From Autumnicola musiva (GTDB lineage Bacteria > Bacteroidota > Bacteroidia > Flavobacteriales > Flavobacteriaceae): a stretch of 64,000 nt of DNA. Location: assembly GCF_031846585.1 (NCBI RefSeq), contig NZ_JAVRHK010000009.1, positions 1-64,000 on the forward strand, written 5' to 3'. The position numbers and the translations under genes were made by a program. The notes under the pieces were generated by a model that did no database searches, had not been told where the DNA came from, and saw only the letters and a program-made list of their open reading frames with translations. Numbering within the stretch: the stretch's first letter is position 1; every line of letters begins with the position of its first letter. Shown piece after piece: positions 31,104 through 39,934 of this stretch.

Positions 31104-33917
31104 CTAATACCACCTTCTGGTAAAAAGTTTTATGAGCGTATTAAGATCTAAGGAAACGATAAACCGGATTTTCTGGTTATAGTCAGGCTGTGCAATTTCC
31201 CAACCTAAGTTGGAATAAACCGGAAAGAAAAGTTCAAAATAATCGGCTACAAGGCTAACCCTTATTCCGGAGTCGTATAAAAATTTAGGTTTTACAAGTT
31301 CGTTCTTTACCAACCCCAAATCTCCATACGCATAAATCCATTTCCAGATATTTGTACTTGCATTCACAGTGGTAATCCATTGATCAGCAAATTCCGGCTG
31401 AAGCTGGGACTTAAATCCTCCTTCGGCTAAAATAATCTGCTGGCTTAATATCCCGCTGCTTTGGCTCCTTCCGTAGTAATTATAATCAAAAAGATAATCT
31501 GTGGGGCGATCCAGTGCAAAGCTAAAATAGTCGGTATCCTGGGCATCGTTATAAAGAAAAGTTCCGGCATAAAAACGAAGGTTTATCTGACGGTTGTTCT
31601 TAAAAAGTTTCCGGTATTCCAAGCTTAAAGAAATTTTGCTGAATTTTTCAGCCAACTGGTAATCCACTGTTCCGGCATAGTAGTTCACCACATTAGGATT
31701 CCTGTAGCTGTACTTTACATTAAACACATTATAATCTGGTTCTTCTACAGGGTCTAAGGGATCAAAATCCCGCTGAACATTTATATTTCTAATGTTGAGG
31801 TACTGCCTTTCATTACTCCTTAAGTATTCGTTTCTGAAGGCGAAGGTCATAAAAGGGGTAAGCTTTGTATAAAAAAGATCATAGCCGTAGGAAAACCTGG
31901 TACCACTTATTCCATAACTAATTCCGTACAGCCTTTTATTCCTGTATTGGTGCGTGTTAGATATATATGCCGATCCCACCAGGGTTTGACTTTCAGAGGC
32001 ATACTGAGGAGAAAATTTATAATTCAGGTTCTTGTTTAGGAAGGTTTTGTTATATATAGTAGGGCCAATCGTAATACCGTCATAAAGGTTATAATCAAAT
32101 TCGGGCATAAAAAACAACTGGTTATACCTGGGATCTTCCACGTCCTGTAGGAGCCGGAATTGCAATGGTTTGTTAAGCAGTTTTGTTACCGCAGCATAAT
32201 TATTCCGCTGGTTTATTTCAGGAATTTTCTGCTCATAATTCAGGGCTATGCGTTCTATGTCTTTTCGCGGAATTTTTACATCTTTCAGTTTGTCGAAACC
32301 GTCTACCCAGGTTTTATATACTATTTTACCATCATTAAGCCCGTAAACAGAAACAGGCATTTGGTTGTTGCGCCTGTCCCGTAGGGTTACCACAAGGGAA
32401 TCGTCTTCCTTTTTTACATTTTTAATGGAGAAATCTATCTTTTTGTTGGTATTTACATAATCTTCAAAAAACCAGGTTAGGTCCCTGGAAGAATTTTTTT
32501 GAAGAAGTTGTTTAAAATTTTCCTGGGTAGTGGGCTTCAGCTTATAATTTTGATAAAATTCCCGTATAGATTTTTTTACGGCATCGGTGCCAAGATAATC
32601 CTCCAGATATTCCATTCCTATTCCTGCTTTGTATGAATTGGCGATATTCTTGTTAAATTTAATAAGTGAATCCTGCCGTATATTTAAAGCCTGGTCTGTA
32701 TTGGATCTGGCCATATTCATGTAAAGCAGCTGGTATTGATCGTTAAATTCAAGATCGGCAGCATGAAACCACCTGATTCCAATGATATCACTTAAACTTC
32801 CCATAAGTTTCATTTTGGGGTAGTGGATATCTACGTAGTCAATCATTAGGGATACCAGGATAGCATCTAGCACCCATTGATCCCTACGCGGATCCAGAAG
32901 CAGAGTGTTTTGCAAATAATTATAAGAAATGGTTTTGAACTGTTTAAGGTCATATTGAAAACCGTCAGGAAAAGGCCGGATAAATCCTGGTAATTGATTC
33001 AAGCCGTAGATGGGGCTGTTTTGATAATCCTCTTTTGTGATGAATATATTATTGTGAGGATATTCACCTAAACGTGAATTGAGATATTCCAAAATACGTT
33101 TTAAAAGAACACCTTTTACATTGGGCTCAAGGTCATCATCTTCTAAATCTGTAATAATTTCATGAGAATAGGCGTATAAATCTTCAAATACGTATGTTTT
33201 GGTAAGGTAGAGCTTAGATTCTATGCGGTTTTGCCCTACCATCCGTACAATTTTCCTGTCCTCTTCTGAAGAAACATTTAATGTATTTAAAGCTGAAGCA
33301 GCATAATATTCCGAAGGGATATTCAGGCTTAATTCAACATCTGCCGGAGGAGTATAATCTAGTCCCAGGTTTTGGTGGCTGTAAAGCTTCCATCCACCTT
33401 CTTTATAAATAGCCGGGGTAATGTACCAGTTGCGCATCTTGTAATTTCCCTGGGAATCCCTGCCGTACCTGGTAAATCTGTCCGAAGGGACTTTAATGGC
33501 ATAGTCTAAATGGAGTGTCCGCTTTTCTCCCGGGGCAAGGGGCTCTTTAAAATCTACTTTTACAATATCAATTCTTTCTGGGACCCTGCTCCATGAAAGG
33601 GAGTCACCGCTAGCATCTGCAACGTGGTTAATAACCGTACCTCCGCGTTCTTCGGCACTGGCAAAATGAAATCTTCTTATAAACTCTTCAGAAAAACGTT
33701 TTCCCAGGGGACTGCTTTTACTGCTGAAGGCATTTATCCAGTCATTCAGGTAAATACCCTTTAAGCTGTCCTTACTCTGATTTTCGTAAACAATCTCCTG
33801 TTGTATATAAAGGCTGTCGGTCTTTGCATCAAGACGGGCATTAACAGAAATACTGTTCTGCCCGAAGCTAAGAGCGCTAAATGTAAAAAAAAGGCAGGAA
33901 AAGAGTAAATATTTCAA
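31104..33917 (-). CDS. M1-aminopeptidase-like protein with degenerate active site and C-terminal outer-membrane barrel
   Basis: 937 residues with a signal peptide (LFSCLFFTFSALSFGQ). The N-terminal half (25-500) has M1/gluzincin architecture: a beta-sandwich with FKEPLAPGEKRTLHLDYAIKV, followed by a helical segment. At the position of HExxH-x18-E the sequence reads KTISY (328-332) and D351 in WVLDA, so both zinc histidines and the glutamates are missing and the protein should not be a peptidase. The C-terminal third (about 600-937) is beta-rich and ends KLFTRRWY, a barrel-assembly terminus. It is therefore predicted to be a periplasmic or surface scaffold attached to an outer-membrane barrel. 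It is monocistronic. Confidence 0.78.
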   Translation of the reverse strand: MKYLLFSCLFFTFSALSFGQNSISVNARLDAKTDSLYIQQEIVYENQSKDSLKGIYLNDWINAFSSKSSPLGKRFSEEFIRRFHFASAEERGGTVINHVADASGDSLSWSRVPERIDIVKVDFKEPLAPGEKRTLHLDYAIKVPSDRFTRYGRDSQGNYKMRNWYITPAIYKEGGWKLYSHQNLGLDYTPPADVELSLNIPSEYYAASALNTLNVSSEEDRKIVRMVGQNRIESKLYLTKTYVFEDLYAYSHEIITDLEDDDLEPNVKGVLLKRILEYLNSRLGEYPHNNIFITKEDYQNSPIYGLNQLPGFIRPFPDGFQYDLKQFKTISYNYLQNTLLLDPRRDQWVLDAILVSLMIDYVDIHYPKMKLMGSLSDIIGIRWFHAADLEFNDQYQLLYMNMARSNTDQALNIRQDSLIKFNKNIANSYKAGIGMEYLEDYLGTDAVKKSIREFYQNYKLKPTTQENFKQLLQKNSSRDLTWFFEDYVNTNKKIDFSIKNVKKEDDSLVVTLRDRRNNQMPVSVYGLNDGKIVYKTWVDGFDKLKDVKIPRKDIERIALNYEQKIPEINQRNNYAAVTKLLNKPLQFRLLQDVEDPRYNQLFFMPEFDYNLYDGITIGPTIYNKTFLNKNLNYKFSPQYASESQTLVGSAYISNTHQYRNKRLYGISYGISGTRFSYGYDLFYTKLTPFMTFAFRNEYLRSNERQYLNIRNINVQRDFDPLDPVEEPDYNVFNVKYSYRNPNVVNYYAGTVDYQLAEKFSKISLSLEYRKLFKNNRQINLRFYAGTFLYNDAQDTDYFSFALDRPTDYLFDYNYYGRSQSSGILSQQIILAEGGFKSQLQPEFADQWITTVNASTNIWKWIYAYGDLGLVKNELVKPKFLYDSGIRVSLVADYFELFFPVYSNLGWEIAQPDYNQKIRFIVSLDLNTLIKLFTRRWY

Positions 33918-33996
33918 GATATTGCTGCAGGGTTTAGATAAAACAGAATTGTGGCGAATATAACCAAAGTTTAAAAAGAGCTGTTGTTAATAATAA

Positions 33997-34686
33997 CTAG
34001 AAATTAGGACTTAGATTGTACTCATCATAAAATTTATCAAGCACCTCAATAACTTCATCTTCAGTATCTACAACCTGTACTAGATCCATATCTGCAACGC
34101 TAATATTTTTAAAACTATCACAAAGGGTGGTTTTAATCCATTCTACCAGGCCGTTCCAAAAATCTGAACCAACAAGAATGATGGGAAATTTATCAATTTT
34201 ATGAGTTTGGATTAGAGTAATGGCTTCAAAAAGTTCATCCAGGGTACCAAAGCCTCCCGGCATAACCACAAAGCCCTGGGAATATTTCACGAACATTACT
34301 TTTCTAACAAAGAAGTAATCAAAATCAAGGCTTTTATCACTATCGATATAAGGATTGTCATGCTGCTCAAAAGGAAGGTCAATATTTAATCCTACAGAGG
34401 TTCCTCCGGCAAGATGAGCTCCTTTATTTCCAGCTTCCATTATACCCGGGCCACCGCCGGTTATAACCCCGTACCCGTGATCTACGATTTTAGCAGCAAT
34501 TTTTTCGGTAAGTTTATAATATTTCTGGTCAGGCTTTGTTCTGGCCGAACCAAAAATAGAAACGCAGGGGCCAATCTGGCTTAGCTTTTCATAGCCATTC
34601 ACAAATTCACCCATTATTTTAAATATCGCCCAGGAATCATTGGTTTTTATCTCATTCCAGGCTTTGTTTCCTTGCTTAGGTCTCAT
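33997..34686 (-). CDS. LOG-family (TIGR00730) nucleotide phosphoribohydrolase-like protein
   Basis: 229 residues with a Rossmann fold. The defining motifs are VSIFGSARTKPDQKYY near 42, GYGVITGGGPGIMEAGNKGA near 72, RKVMFVKYSQGFVVMPGGFGTLDELFE near 128 (in parts, carrying the R and PGGxGTxxE residues). LOG proteins cleave cytokinin-type nucleoside monophosphates or AMP-like nucleotides. It starts 14 bases after the uvrA stop on the same strand and is probably co-transcribed with it. Confidence 0.92.
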   Translation of the reverse strand: MRPKQGNKAWNEIKTNDSWAIFKIMGEFVNGYEKLSQIGPCVSIFGSARTKPDQKYYKLTEKIAAKIVDHGYGVITGGGPGIMEAGNKGAHLAGGTSVGLNIDLPFEQHDNPYIDSDKSLDFDYFFVRKVMFVKYSQGFVVMPGGFGTLDELFEAITLIQTHKIDKFPIILVGSDFWNGLVEWIKTTLCDSFKNISVADMDLVQVVDTEDEVIEVLDKFYDEYNLSPNF

Positions 34687-34700
34687 TTAAATTCAATCTT

Positions 34701-37532
34701 TTAGTGCAATTCTTTTTTAAGGAATTTAGCTGTATAACTCTTTTTATGCTTTGCGACTTCTTCAGGAGTTCCTGTAACAATCACTTTGCCACCATTCTTT
34801 CCGCCTTCATAGCCTATGTCAATTATATGATCTGCCATTTTAACCACGTCCATATTATGTTCAATAATTAAAACAGTATTGCCTTTGTTGGTAAGCCTGT
34901 TGAGTACCTCCATTAGTACCCTTATATCTTCAAAATGTAGCCCTGTAGTAGGTTCATCAAGTATATAGAATGTATTTCCGGTATCACGTTTGGAAAGTTC
35001 TGTGGCCAGTTTTATCCTTTGTGCTTCTCCTCCTGATAGGGTTGTACTTTGCTGCCCCAGGGTAATATAGCCAAGCCCCACGTCCTGAATAGTCTTTAAC
35101 TTACGATAAATCTTTGGAATTGGCTCAAAAAACTGAGTGGCTTCATTAATGGTCATTTCCAGGACATCGGCAATTGATTTGCCTTTATACCGAATTTCCA
35201 GAGTTTCCCTGTTAAAACGCTTGCCCTGGCAGGTTTCACATTCCACGTAAACGTCTGGCAGGAAGTTCATCTCAATTACCCTTAAACCTCCGCCCTTACA
35301 GGTTTCACACCTTCCACCTTTAACATTAAAGCTGAAACGGCCGGGCTTATAACCCCTTATTTGAGCTTCAGGTGTTTTTGTAAATAAACTTCTTATTTCT
35401 GAAAATACTCCGGTATAAGTTGCGGGATTAGAACGTGGTGTCCGCCCTATAGGTGACTGGTTTATATCTATCACCTTATCTATATGATCCAGCCCTTTAA
35501 TGCTTTTGTAGGGCTTTGGTTCCTTTACTCCATTAAAGTAATGTGCATTCATAATAGGATAAAGCGTTTCATTAATAAGAGTGGATTTTCCACTTCCTGA
35601 AACACCTGTAACCGCTATCATTTTACCCAAAGGTATTTTTACAGAAACATTTTTAAGATTGTTTCCTGTGGCACCTTTTAATTCTATAGTCTTTCCGTTT
35701 CCTTCCCTTCGTTTCTCAGGAACGGCTATTTCTTTTTTTCCATTAAGATAAAGGGCAGTAAGGGTATCGTGCTTTTTTAATTCTGAAGGTGTGCCTTCGC
35801 TTATAATTTCCCCGCCATGTTTGCCGGCTCTTGGTCCAATGTCTATAACATGATCTGCGCGTTCAATCATGTCTTTATCATGCTCTACAACTATTACCGT
35901 GTTTCCTATGTCCCGGAGAGAAAGCAAGGAATTAATGAGTTTTTCATTATCACGCTGATGAAGGCCAATACTGGGTTCATCTAAAATGTAAAGCACCCCA
36001 ACAAGTTGCGAACCTATTTGAGTGGCAAGCCTTATTCGTTGCGCCTCTCCTCCTGAAAGGGATTTTGAACCTCGGTTGAGCGACAAATAAGTAAGCCCCA
36101 CATCTGTTAAAAATTGTAATCTGGTTCTAATTTCTTTAATAACTTCTGTAGCTATCCGTTTCTGTTTTTCAGAAAGTTGACTTTCAATTCCGCTGAACCA
36201 TTCTGCCAGGTCTGCAATATCCTTTTGAGCAAGTTCAGCAATATTTTGATCATTTATTTTAAAGTACAGCGATTCTTTTCTAAGCCTTCCGCCTTCGCAG
36301 GTAGGACATAATATTTTATCCATATATTCTTTTGCCCAGCGGCGCAGAGAAGTGGAATCATTATTATTATAAGTGCTTTCAATAAAAGTTGCTACTCCTT
36401 CAAAATCAATTTTAAACTCCCGGTTTATTCCTAAAGATTTTGATTCTTTGGAAAATTTTTCTTTTCCGCCGTACAGAATCATTTGCATAGCCTTCTCCGG
36501 GACTTTAGAGATAGGATCGGTTAGCTTAAAATCAAACCGCTCCGCTATTAATTCCAGTTGAGAAAACACCCAGTTCTTCTTCTGAGGTCCATGGGGGGCA
36601 AGGCCACCTTTTTTAATGGATTTGCTTTCATCGGGAATAATTTTACCGGTATTTACCTTATGTAAGGTGCCAATTCCATTACAGCTGGGACAGGCTCCTT
36701 TGGGAGAATTGAAGCTGAAGGTGTTAGGCTCGGGGGTAGGGTAGGAAATTCCGGTGGTGGGACACATTAAATTTCTGCTGAAATATCTTACCTCTTCTGT
36801 TTCATGTTCCAGGATCATCAGCGTATCATCACCATGGTACATTGCTGTTTTTATACTTTCGTTTAACCGCTTTTGCCCATCGGTTTTATCATCAATCTGA
36901 AGGCGGTCCACAATAATCTCAATATCATGAGTTTTATAGCGGTCCAGCTTCATTCCTTTTACAATATCCCTTACTTCGCCATCTACTCTCACTTTTACAA
37001 AACCCTGTTTCGAGATTTGTTCAAAAAGTTCACGATAATGGCCTTTCCTGGAACGGATTACAGGTGCAAGTATATTCACCCGTTTTCCATTAAACTTCTC
37101 TATTATAAGATCTTTTATCTGTGAATCTGTATAACTCACCATTTTTTCCCCGGTATTATAGCTGTAAGCATCTGCTGCTCTTGCATAGAGCAACCTGAGG
37201 AAATCATAAATTTCGGTAATGGTACCTACCGTACTTCGGGGATTTTTGCTGGTGGTTTTCTGTTCAATAGCAATAACCGGAGAAAGACCCTCTATTTTAT
37301 CCACATCTGGTCTTTCCAGACCTCCTAAAAACTGCCTTGCATATGCAGAAAAGGTTTCAATATATCTCCTTTGTCCTTCGGCATAAATGGTATCGAAGGC
37401 CAGGGAAGATTTTCCTGAACCCGAGAGACCTGTAATTACTACTAGTTTTTCCCGGGGGATGGTAACATCTATATTTTTTAAATTATGGACTCTCGCCCCT
37501 AACACTTCTATTTTTTCTTCGCTTTCCGCCAT
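34701..37532 (-). CDS. uvrA: UvrABC system protein A (excinuclease ATPase)
   Basis: 943 residues from MAESEEKIEVLGARVHN; the open frame runs seven codons further upstream. UvrA is the DNA-damage sensor of nucleotide excision repair. Two ABC ATPase modules are present: Walker A GLSGSGKSSLAF near 32 and GVSGSGKSTLINE near 635; signature motifs LSGGEAQRIRLA near 490 and LSGGEAQRIKLA near 830; Walker B with ILDEPS and ILDEPT. Zinc modules are CPTCEGGRL, and CETCKGGG paired with CETCQGKR near 740-765. uvrB is not adjacent. The LOG gene follows. Confidence 0.98.
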   Translation of the reverse strand: MAESEEKIEVLGARVHNLKNIDVTIPREKLVVITGLSGSGKSSLAFDTIYAEGQRRYIETFSAYARQFLGGLERPDVDKIEGLSPVIAIEQKTTSKNPRSTVGTITEIYDFLRLLYARAADAYSYNTGEKMVSYTDSQIKDLIIEKFNGKRVNILAPVIRSRKGHYRELFEQISKQGFVKVRVDGEVRDIVKGMKLDRYKTHDIEIIVDRLQIDDKTDGQKRLNESIKTAMYHGDDTLMILEHETEEVRYFSRNLMCPTTGISYPTPEPNTFSFNSPKGACPSCNGIGTLHKVNTGKIIPDESKSIKKGGLAPHGPQKKNWVFSQLELIAERFDFKLTDPISKVPEKAMQMILYGGKEKFSKESKSLGINREFKIDFEGVATFIESTYNNNDSTSLRRWAKEYMDKILCPTCEGGRLRKESLYFKINDQNIAELAQKDIADLAEWFSGIESQLSEKQKRIATEVIKEIRTRLQFLTDVGLTYLSLNRGSKSLSGGEAQRIRLATQIGSQLVGVLYILDEPSIGLHQRDNEKLINSLLSLRDIGNTVIVVEHDKDMIERADHVIDIGPRAGKHGGEIISEGTPSELKKHDTLTALYLNGKKEIAVPEKRREGNGKTIELKGATGNNLKNVSVKIPLGKMIAVTGVSGSGKSTLINETLYPIMNAHYFNGVKEPKPYKSIKGLDHIDKVIDINQSPIGRTPRSNPATYTGVFSEIRSLFTKTPEAQIRGYKPGRFSFNVKGGRCETCKGGGLRVIEMNFLPDVYVECETCQGKRFNRETLEIRYKGKSIADVLEMTINEATQFFEPIPKIYRKLKTIQDVGLGYITLGQQSTTLSGGEAQRIKLATELSKRDTGNTFYILDEPTTGLHFEDIRVLMEVLNRLTNKGNTVLIIEHNMDVVKMADHIIDIGYEGGKNGGKVIVTGTPEEVAKHKKSYTAKFLKKELH

Positions 37533-37884
37533 AAATTTTCTAAAGGGGGGCAAAGGTACTTAAAGTGTTGCTAATTAAAAAGGAAGCTGCATTCGCTGAA
37601 CGTTAATTTAGAACTAAATAAAAATTATATTAGCAGTGGTAAGAAGAGTTTTAGCAGAAATTATTTATAAAGCTTCCTGGCATATTATACAGGATTTCCC
37701 CTATAAATTAGATACAGAAGAAATATTAATTTTATCAACATTAGCTGAAGAGACTTTATCTTCATGCTTTCAGTATTTTTTTACCAAAATCTACCCCGAA
37801 AATACCTTATAGAGGATACCTACCTTGGTTAAAAACTCAGCCGAATAATCGGCGAGGGTATAATATTTAATATTACTTATCATT
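37533..37884. other. Intergenic region upstream of the module A/B lipoprotein locus
   Basis: About 350 AT-rich bases. It contains an open frame of 58 codons from GTG (37636-37812, listed separately with low confidence), a small hairpin GCCGA-ATAA-TCGGC (37840-37853) and the leader of the lipoprotein gene. No clear TAnnTTTG promoter was found. Confidence 0.55.
37636..37812 (+). CDS. Possible small protein, 58 aa (doubtful)
   Basis: GTG to TAG frame whose product contains AEIIYKASWHIIQDFPYKLD and a Cys/Phe-rich end (SSCFQYFFTKIYPENTL). No domain or signal peptide is recognised. The frame ends 72 bases before the lipoprotein start. The length is only mildly unusual for chance in this composition. 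Confidence 0.22.
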   Translation: MVRRVLAEIIYKASWHIIQDFPYKLDTEEILILSTLAEETLSSCFQYFFTKIYPENTL

Positions 37885-39393
37885 ATGAAAAATATAAGCT
37901 ACTCTGCAGTTTCCCTAATTATCATACTTGCTTCAGCCTTGATTTCCTGTAGCAGTGAGGAAAAAATAGAAGACAGTTCCAACAAAGTAGCTATATCTTT
38001 TAAAACCATATTACAGAATGTTACCAACAACAGGGCAGCAGTAAAACAATTGGTTTCAGATGTTCCGGAATGTTCAGCAGAAGAACCAGCAACAGCTGTT
38101 GTGGTACTGGCTCTTAATGGCCAAAATCTTGATCCTGTTACGATAAATATCCTGTCTGATGATCCTGATGGAGATGGAAACTTCGAATATTATTCTGACT
38201 ATTCAAGTGATCTGGAACTGGAGCCGGGGGAATATACGCTGGAAGAATTTGTTGTTTATGATGCACAGGGGGAAATTGTTTGGGTGGCACCAAGGCAGGA
38301 AAATGGAACAGGAATTTTTGATGATTATATTGATAATGCTTTACCGGTAAGCATTGATCTTTCCGCCGGAACAAAAAAGTATATAGATGTAGAAGTCCTT
38401 TGTTATGATGACCGTTTGGCGAATCAATATGGATATACCTTTTTTGTACTGACGCCGGACAGGGTTTATGATCTTTGCTTTTTTGCTAATTTTTGTCTAA
38501 ACAATGAGGTTTATATGGCAGATTACAGCCTGGAATTATATTATGTACGGGAAGGACAGGAAGATATTCAGCTTTATCCCAAAAATGATGGTCCTGTTAC
38601 TCCGGTGACGGGTCAGAATGATGAGGGTGAATACTATACTGAACCTTTATGTGTAAAAATACCGGCACCACAGTTTGGGGAAGCAGATGATGAGGATTAT
38701 CTATACTTTAAAATAACAATTCTGGACTGGCCTGATAATTATGGGGACATTGAAGATGGAGAAATTATTCAGGAAGGTTATATTAACTGGGATTTAATCG
38801 AGATATTAAGAGATACCGATGAAAATCCGGACACAGAGGATACAGATATGAGGTTTTTGCAGTTTTATATCAATTGTGGAAATCCCGGAGGTGAAGATTG
38901 CCCTTCAACTCCAGAAGATACCAACGGTGACTGTATTCCCGATAATCTAAACCAATATGGTTACATGTTCTTTGATCTCGAACCAAAACAACTGATAGAT
39001 TTTTGCCTCTTTGGAAATTATTGCACACCTAATGGACGGCATTATTCGGCTTCTTATTCTATTGATGTTTGGAAACATGAAAATGGAGAAAACGTTGCTC
39101 AGCTTTATGATAATCTTTTATCTGAGGTAAGCATAACAGAAGATGGAGAGTACTCGGCAGAGCCTTTATGTATCGTCCTCCCGGACGGACAGGATGATGA
39201 CGAATATTATTTCGAAATTACCATACAGGATACAGGTGAATATGATGTGGAAGAGGAAGTAATACGCAGGGGTGTAATTTCTGACTCTGAGGTAAAGGCA
39301 CTTTTCTCGGGAGAGGACAATGTTGAATATTTTCATTTCTTTTACGGATGTGGCCAGGAAGACGATCCTAACCTACTGGACATGGATATTTAA
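37885..39393 (+). CDS. Surface lipoprotein with module A and two B modules
   Basis: 502 residues. The lipoprotein signal (VSLIIILASALISC) is followed by SSEEK, a surface-export pattern. Module A (about 37-180) runs from VPECSAEEPA through INILSDDPDGDG, YYSDYSSDLELEPGEYTLEEF to YIDVEVLCYD. Module B1 (181-332, VYDLCFFANFC to FYINCG) and module B2 (357-491, LIDFCLFGNYCTPNGRHYSA to HFFYGCG) follow, with a short calcium-repeat-like linker (EDTNGDCIPDN). B1 is closest to the B of the third paralogue and B2 to the B of the second, so the gene looks like a mosaic. The protein is very acidic and each module has paired cysteines. I recognise no known family; binding of calcium or a carbohydrate is a guess. 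Confidence 0.8.
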   Translation: MKNISYSAVSLIIILASALISCSSEEKIEDSSNKVAISFKTILQNVTNNRAAVKQLVSDVPECSAEEPATAVVVLALNGQNLDPVTINILSDDPDGDGNFEYYSDYSSDLELEPGEYTLEEFVVYDAQGEIVWVAPRQENGTGIFDDYIDNALPVSIDLSAGTKKYIDVEVLCYDDRLANQYGYTFFVLTPDRVYDLCFFANFCLNNEVYMADYSLELYYVREGQEDIQLYPKNDGPVTPVTGQNDEGEYYTEPLCVKIPAPQFGEADDEDYLYFKITILDWPDNYGDIEDGEIIQEGYINWDLIEILRDTDENPDTEDTDMRFLQFYINCGNPGGEDCPSTPEDTNGDCIPDNLNQYGYMFFDLEPKQLIDFCLFGNYCTPNGRHYSASYSIDVWKHENGENVAQLYDNLLSEVSITEDGEYSAEPLCIVLPDGQDDDEYYFEITIQDTGEYDVEEEVIRRGVISDSEVKALFSGEDNVEYFHFFYGCGQEDDPNLLDMDI

Positions 39394-39427
39394 TTTTGAG
39401 TATTCCCCATTCCATTATTCCCTTTCT

Positions 39428-39461
39428 GGACCTTATAAATGGTTGGACCTTATAAATGGTT
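39428..39461. repeat. 17-base tandem direct repeat
   Basis: GGACCTTATAAATGGTT occurs twice without a gap (39428-39444, 39445-39461), followed by GGA, the start of a third unit. It is in noncoding DNA. Confidence 0.9.
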
Positions 39462-39901
39462 GGAGCTTATGGCAGCCCTTAAAATTTCTTTTACTACTAC
39501 TAATACCTAATACATACTCTGGACTACCTCTTATACTCATATTGGGGTAGTTCATTATGTAAATCTTCGACTTAACTTTATAAATATGGTTTATTTAATT
39601 CCTACTTATCTAACCTAAAAAGCATTTTTCTGCTGTTCCTTTCAATTTAATAAAAGTTACAGATCTGTTAACAAAAAATCAAAATATCTAAAAACAGGTT
39701 TAAGGGCTGTTAAAAAATAACTCTTAACCGTAAAATGAAAACTAAAATGTAAGTATAATATTACTATTATTTTTTACGTAATACATTGATTATCATCTAT
39801 ATTTGATCTTATAAATATTAAATATTTATTTTTTCTCCCCATTTGTTGAGATAGTATTAATTAATCTCATTTTGCCCCCTTTCTGAAAAAGGTCTAATTA
39901 C

Positions 39902-39915
39902 TTACCATTTGGTAA
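39902..39915. promoter_or_regulatory. Palindrome TTACCA-TT-TGGTAA before the LuxR regulator
   Basis: A perfect dyad 20 bases upstream of the regulator ATG, a size and place suited to autoregulation by a LuxR-type dimer. The inner string TACCATTTG recurs at 42905-42913 before the third lipoprotein gene, without the second arm. Binding is an inference. Confidence 0.5.
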
Positions 39916-39934
39916 TCAAATTGTTATAAAAAAG

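Larger units (their letters stand above)
39394..39934. other. Intergenic region between first lipoprotein and LuxR regulator
   Basis: About 540 AT-rich bases without a convincing gene. Features are a 17-base tandem duplication at 39428-39461 and a TTACCA-TT-TGGTAA palindrome at 39902-39915 just before the regulator gene. No terminator with a clear stem and T-tract was found after the lipoprotein gene. Confidence 0.6.
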
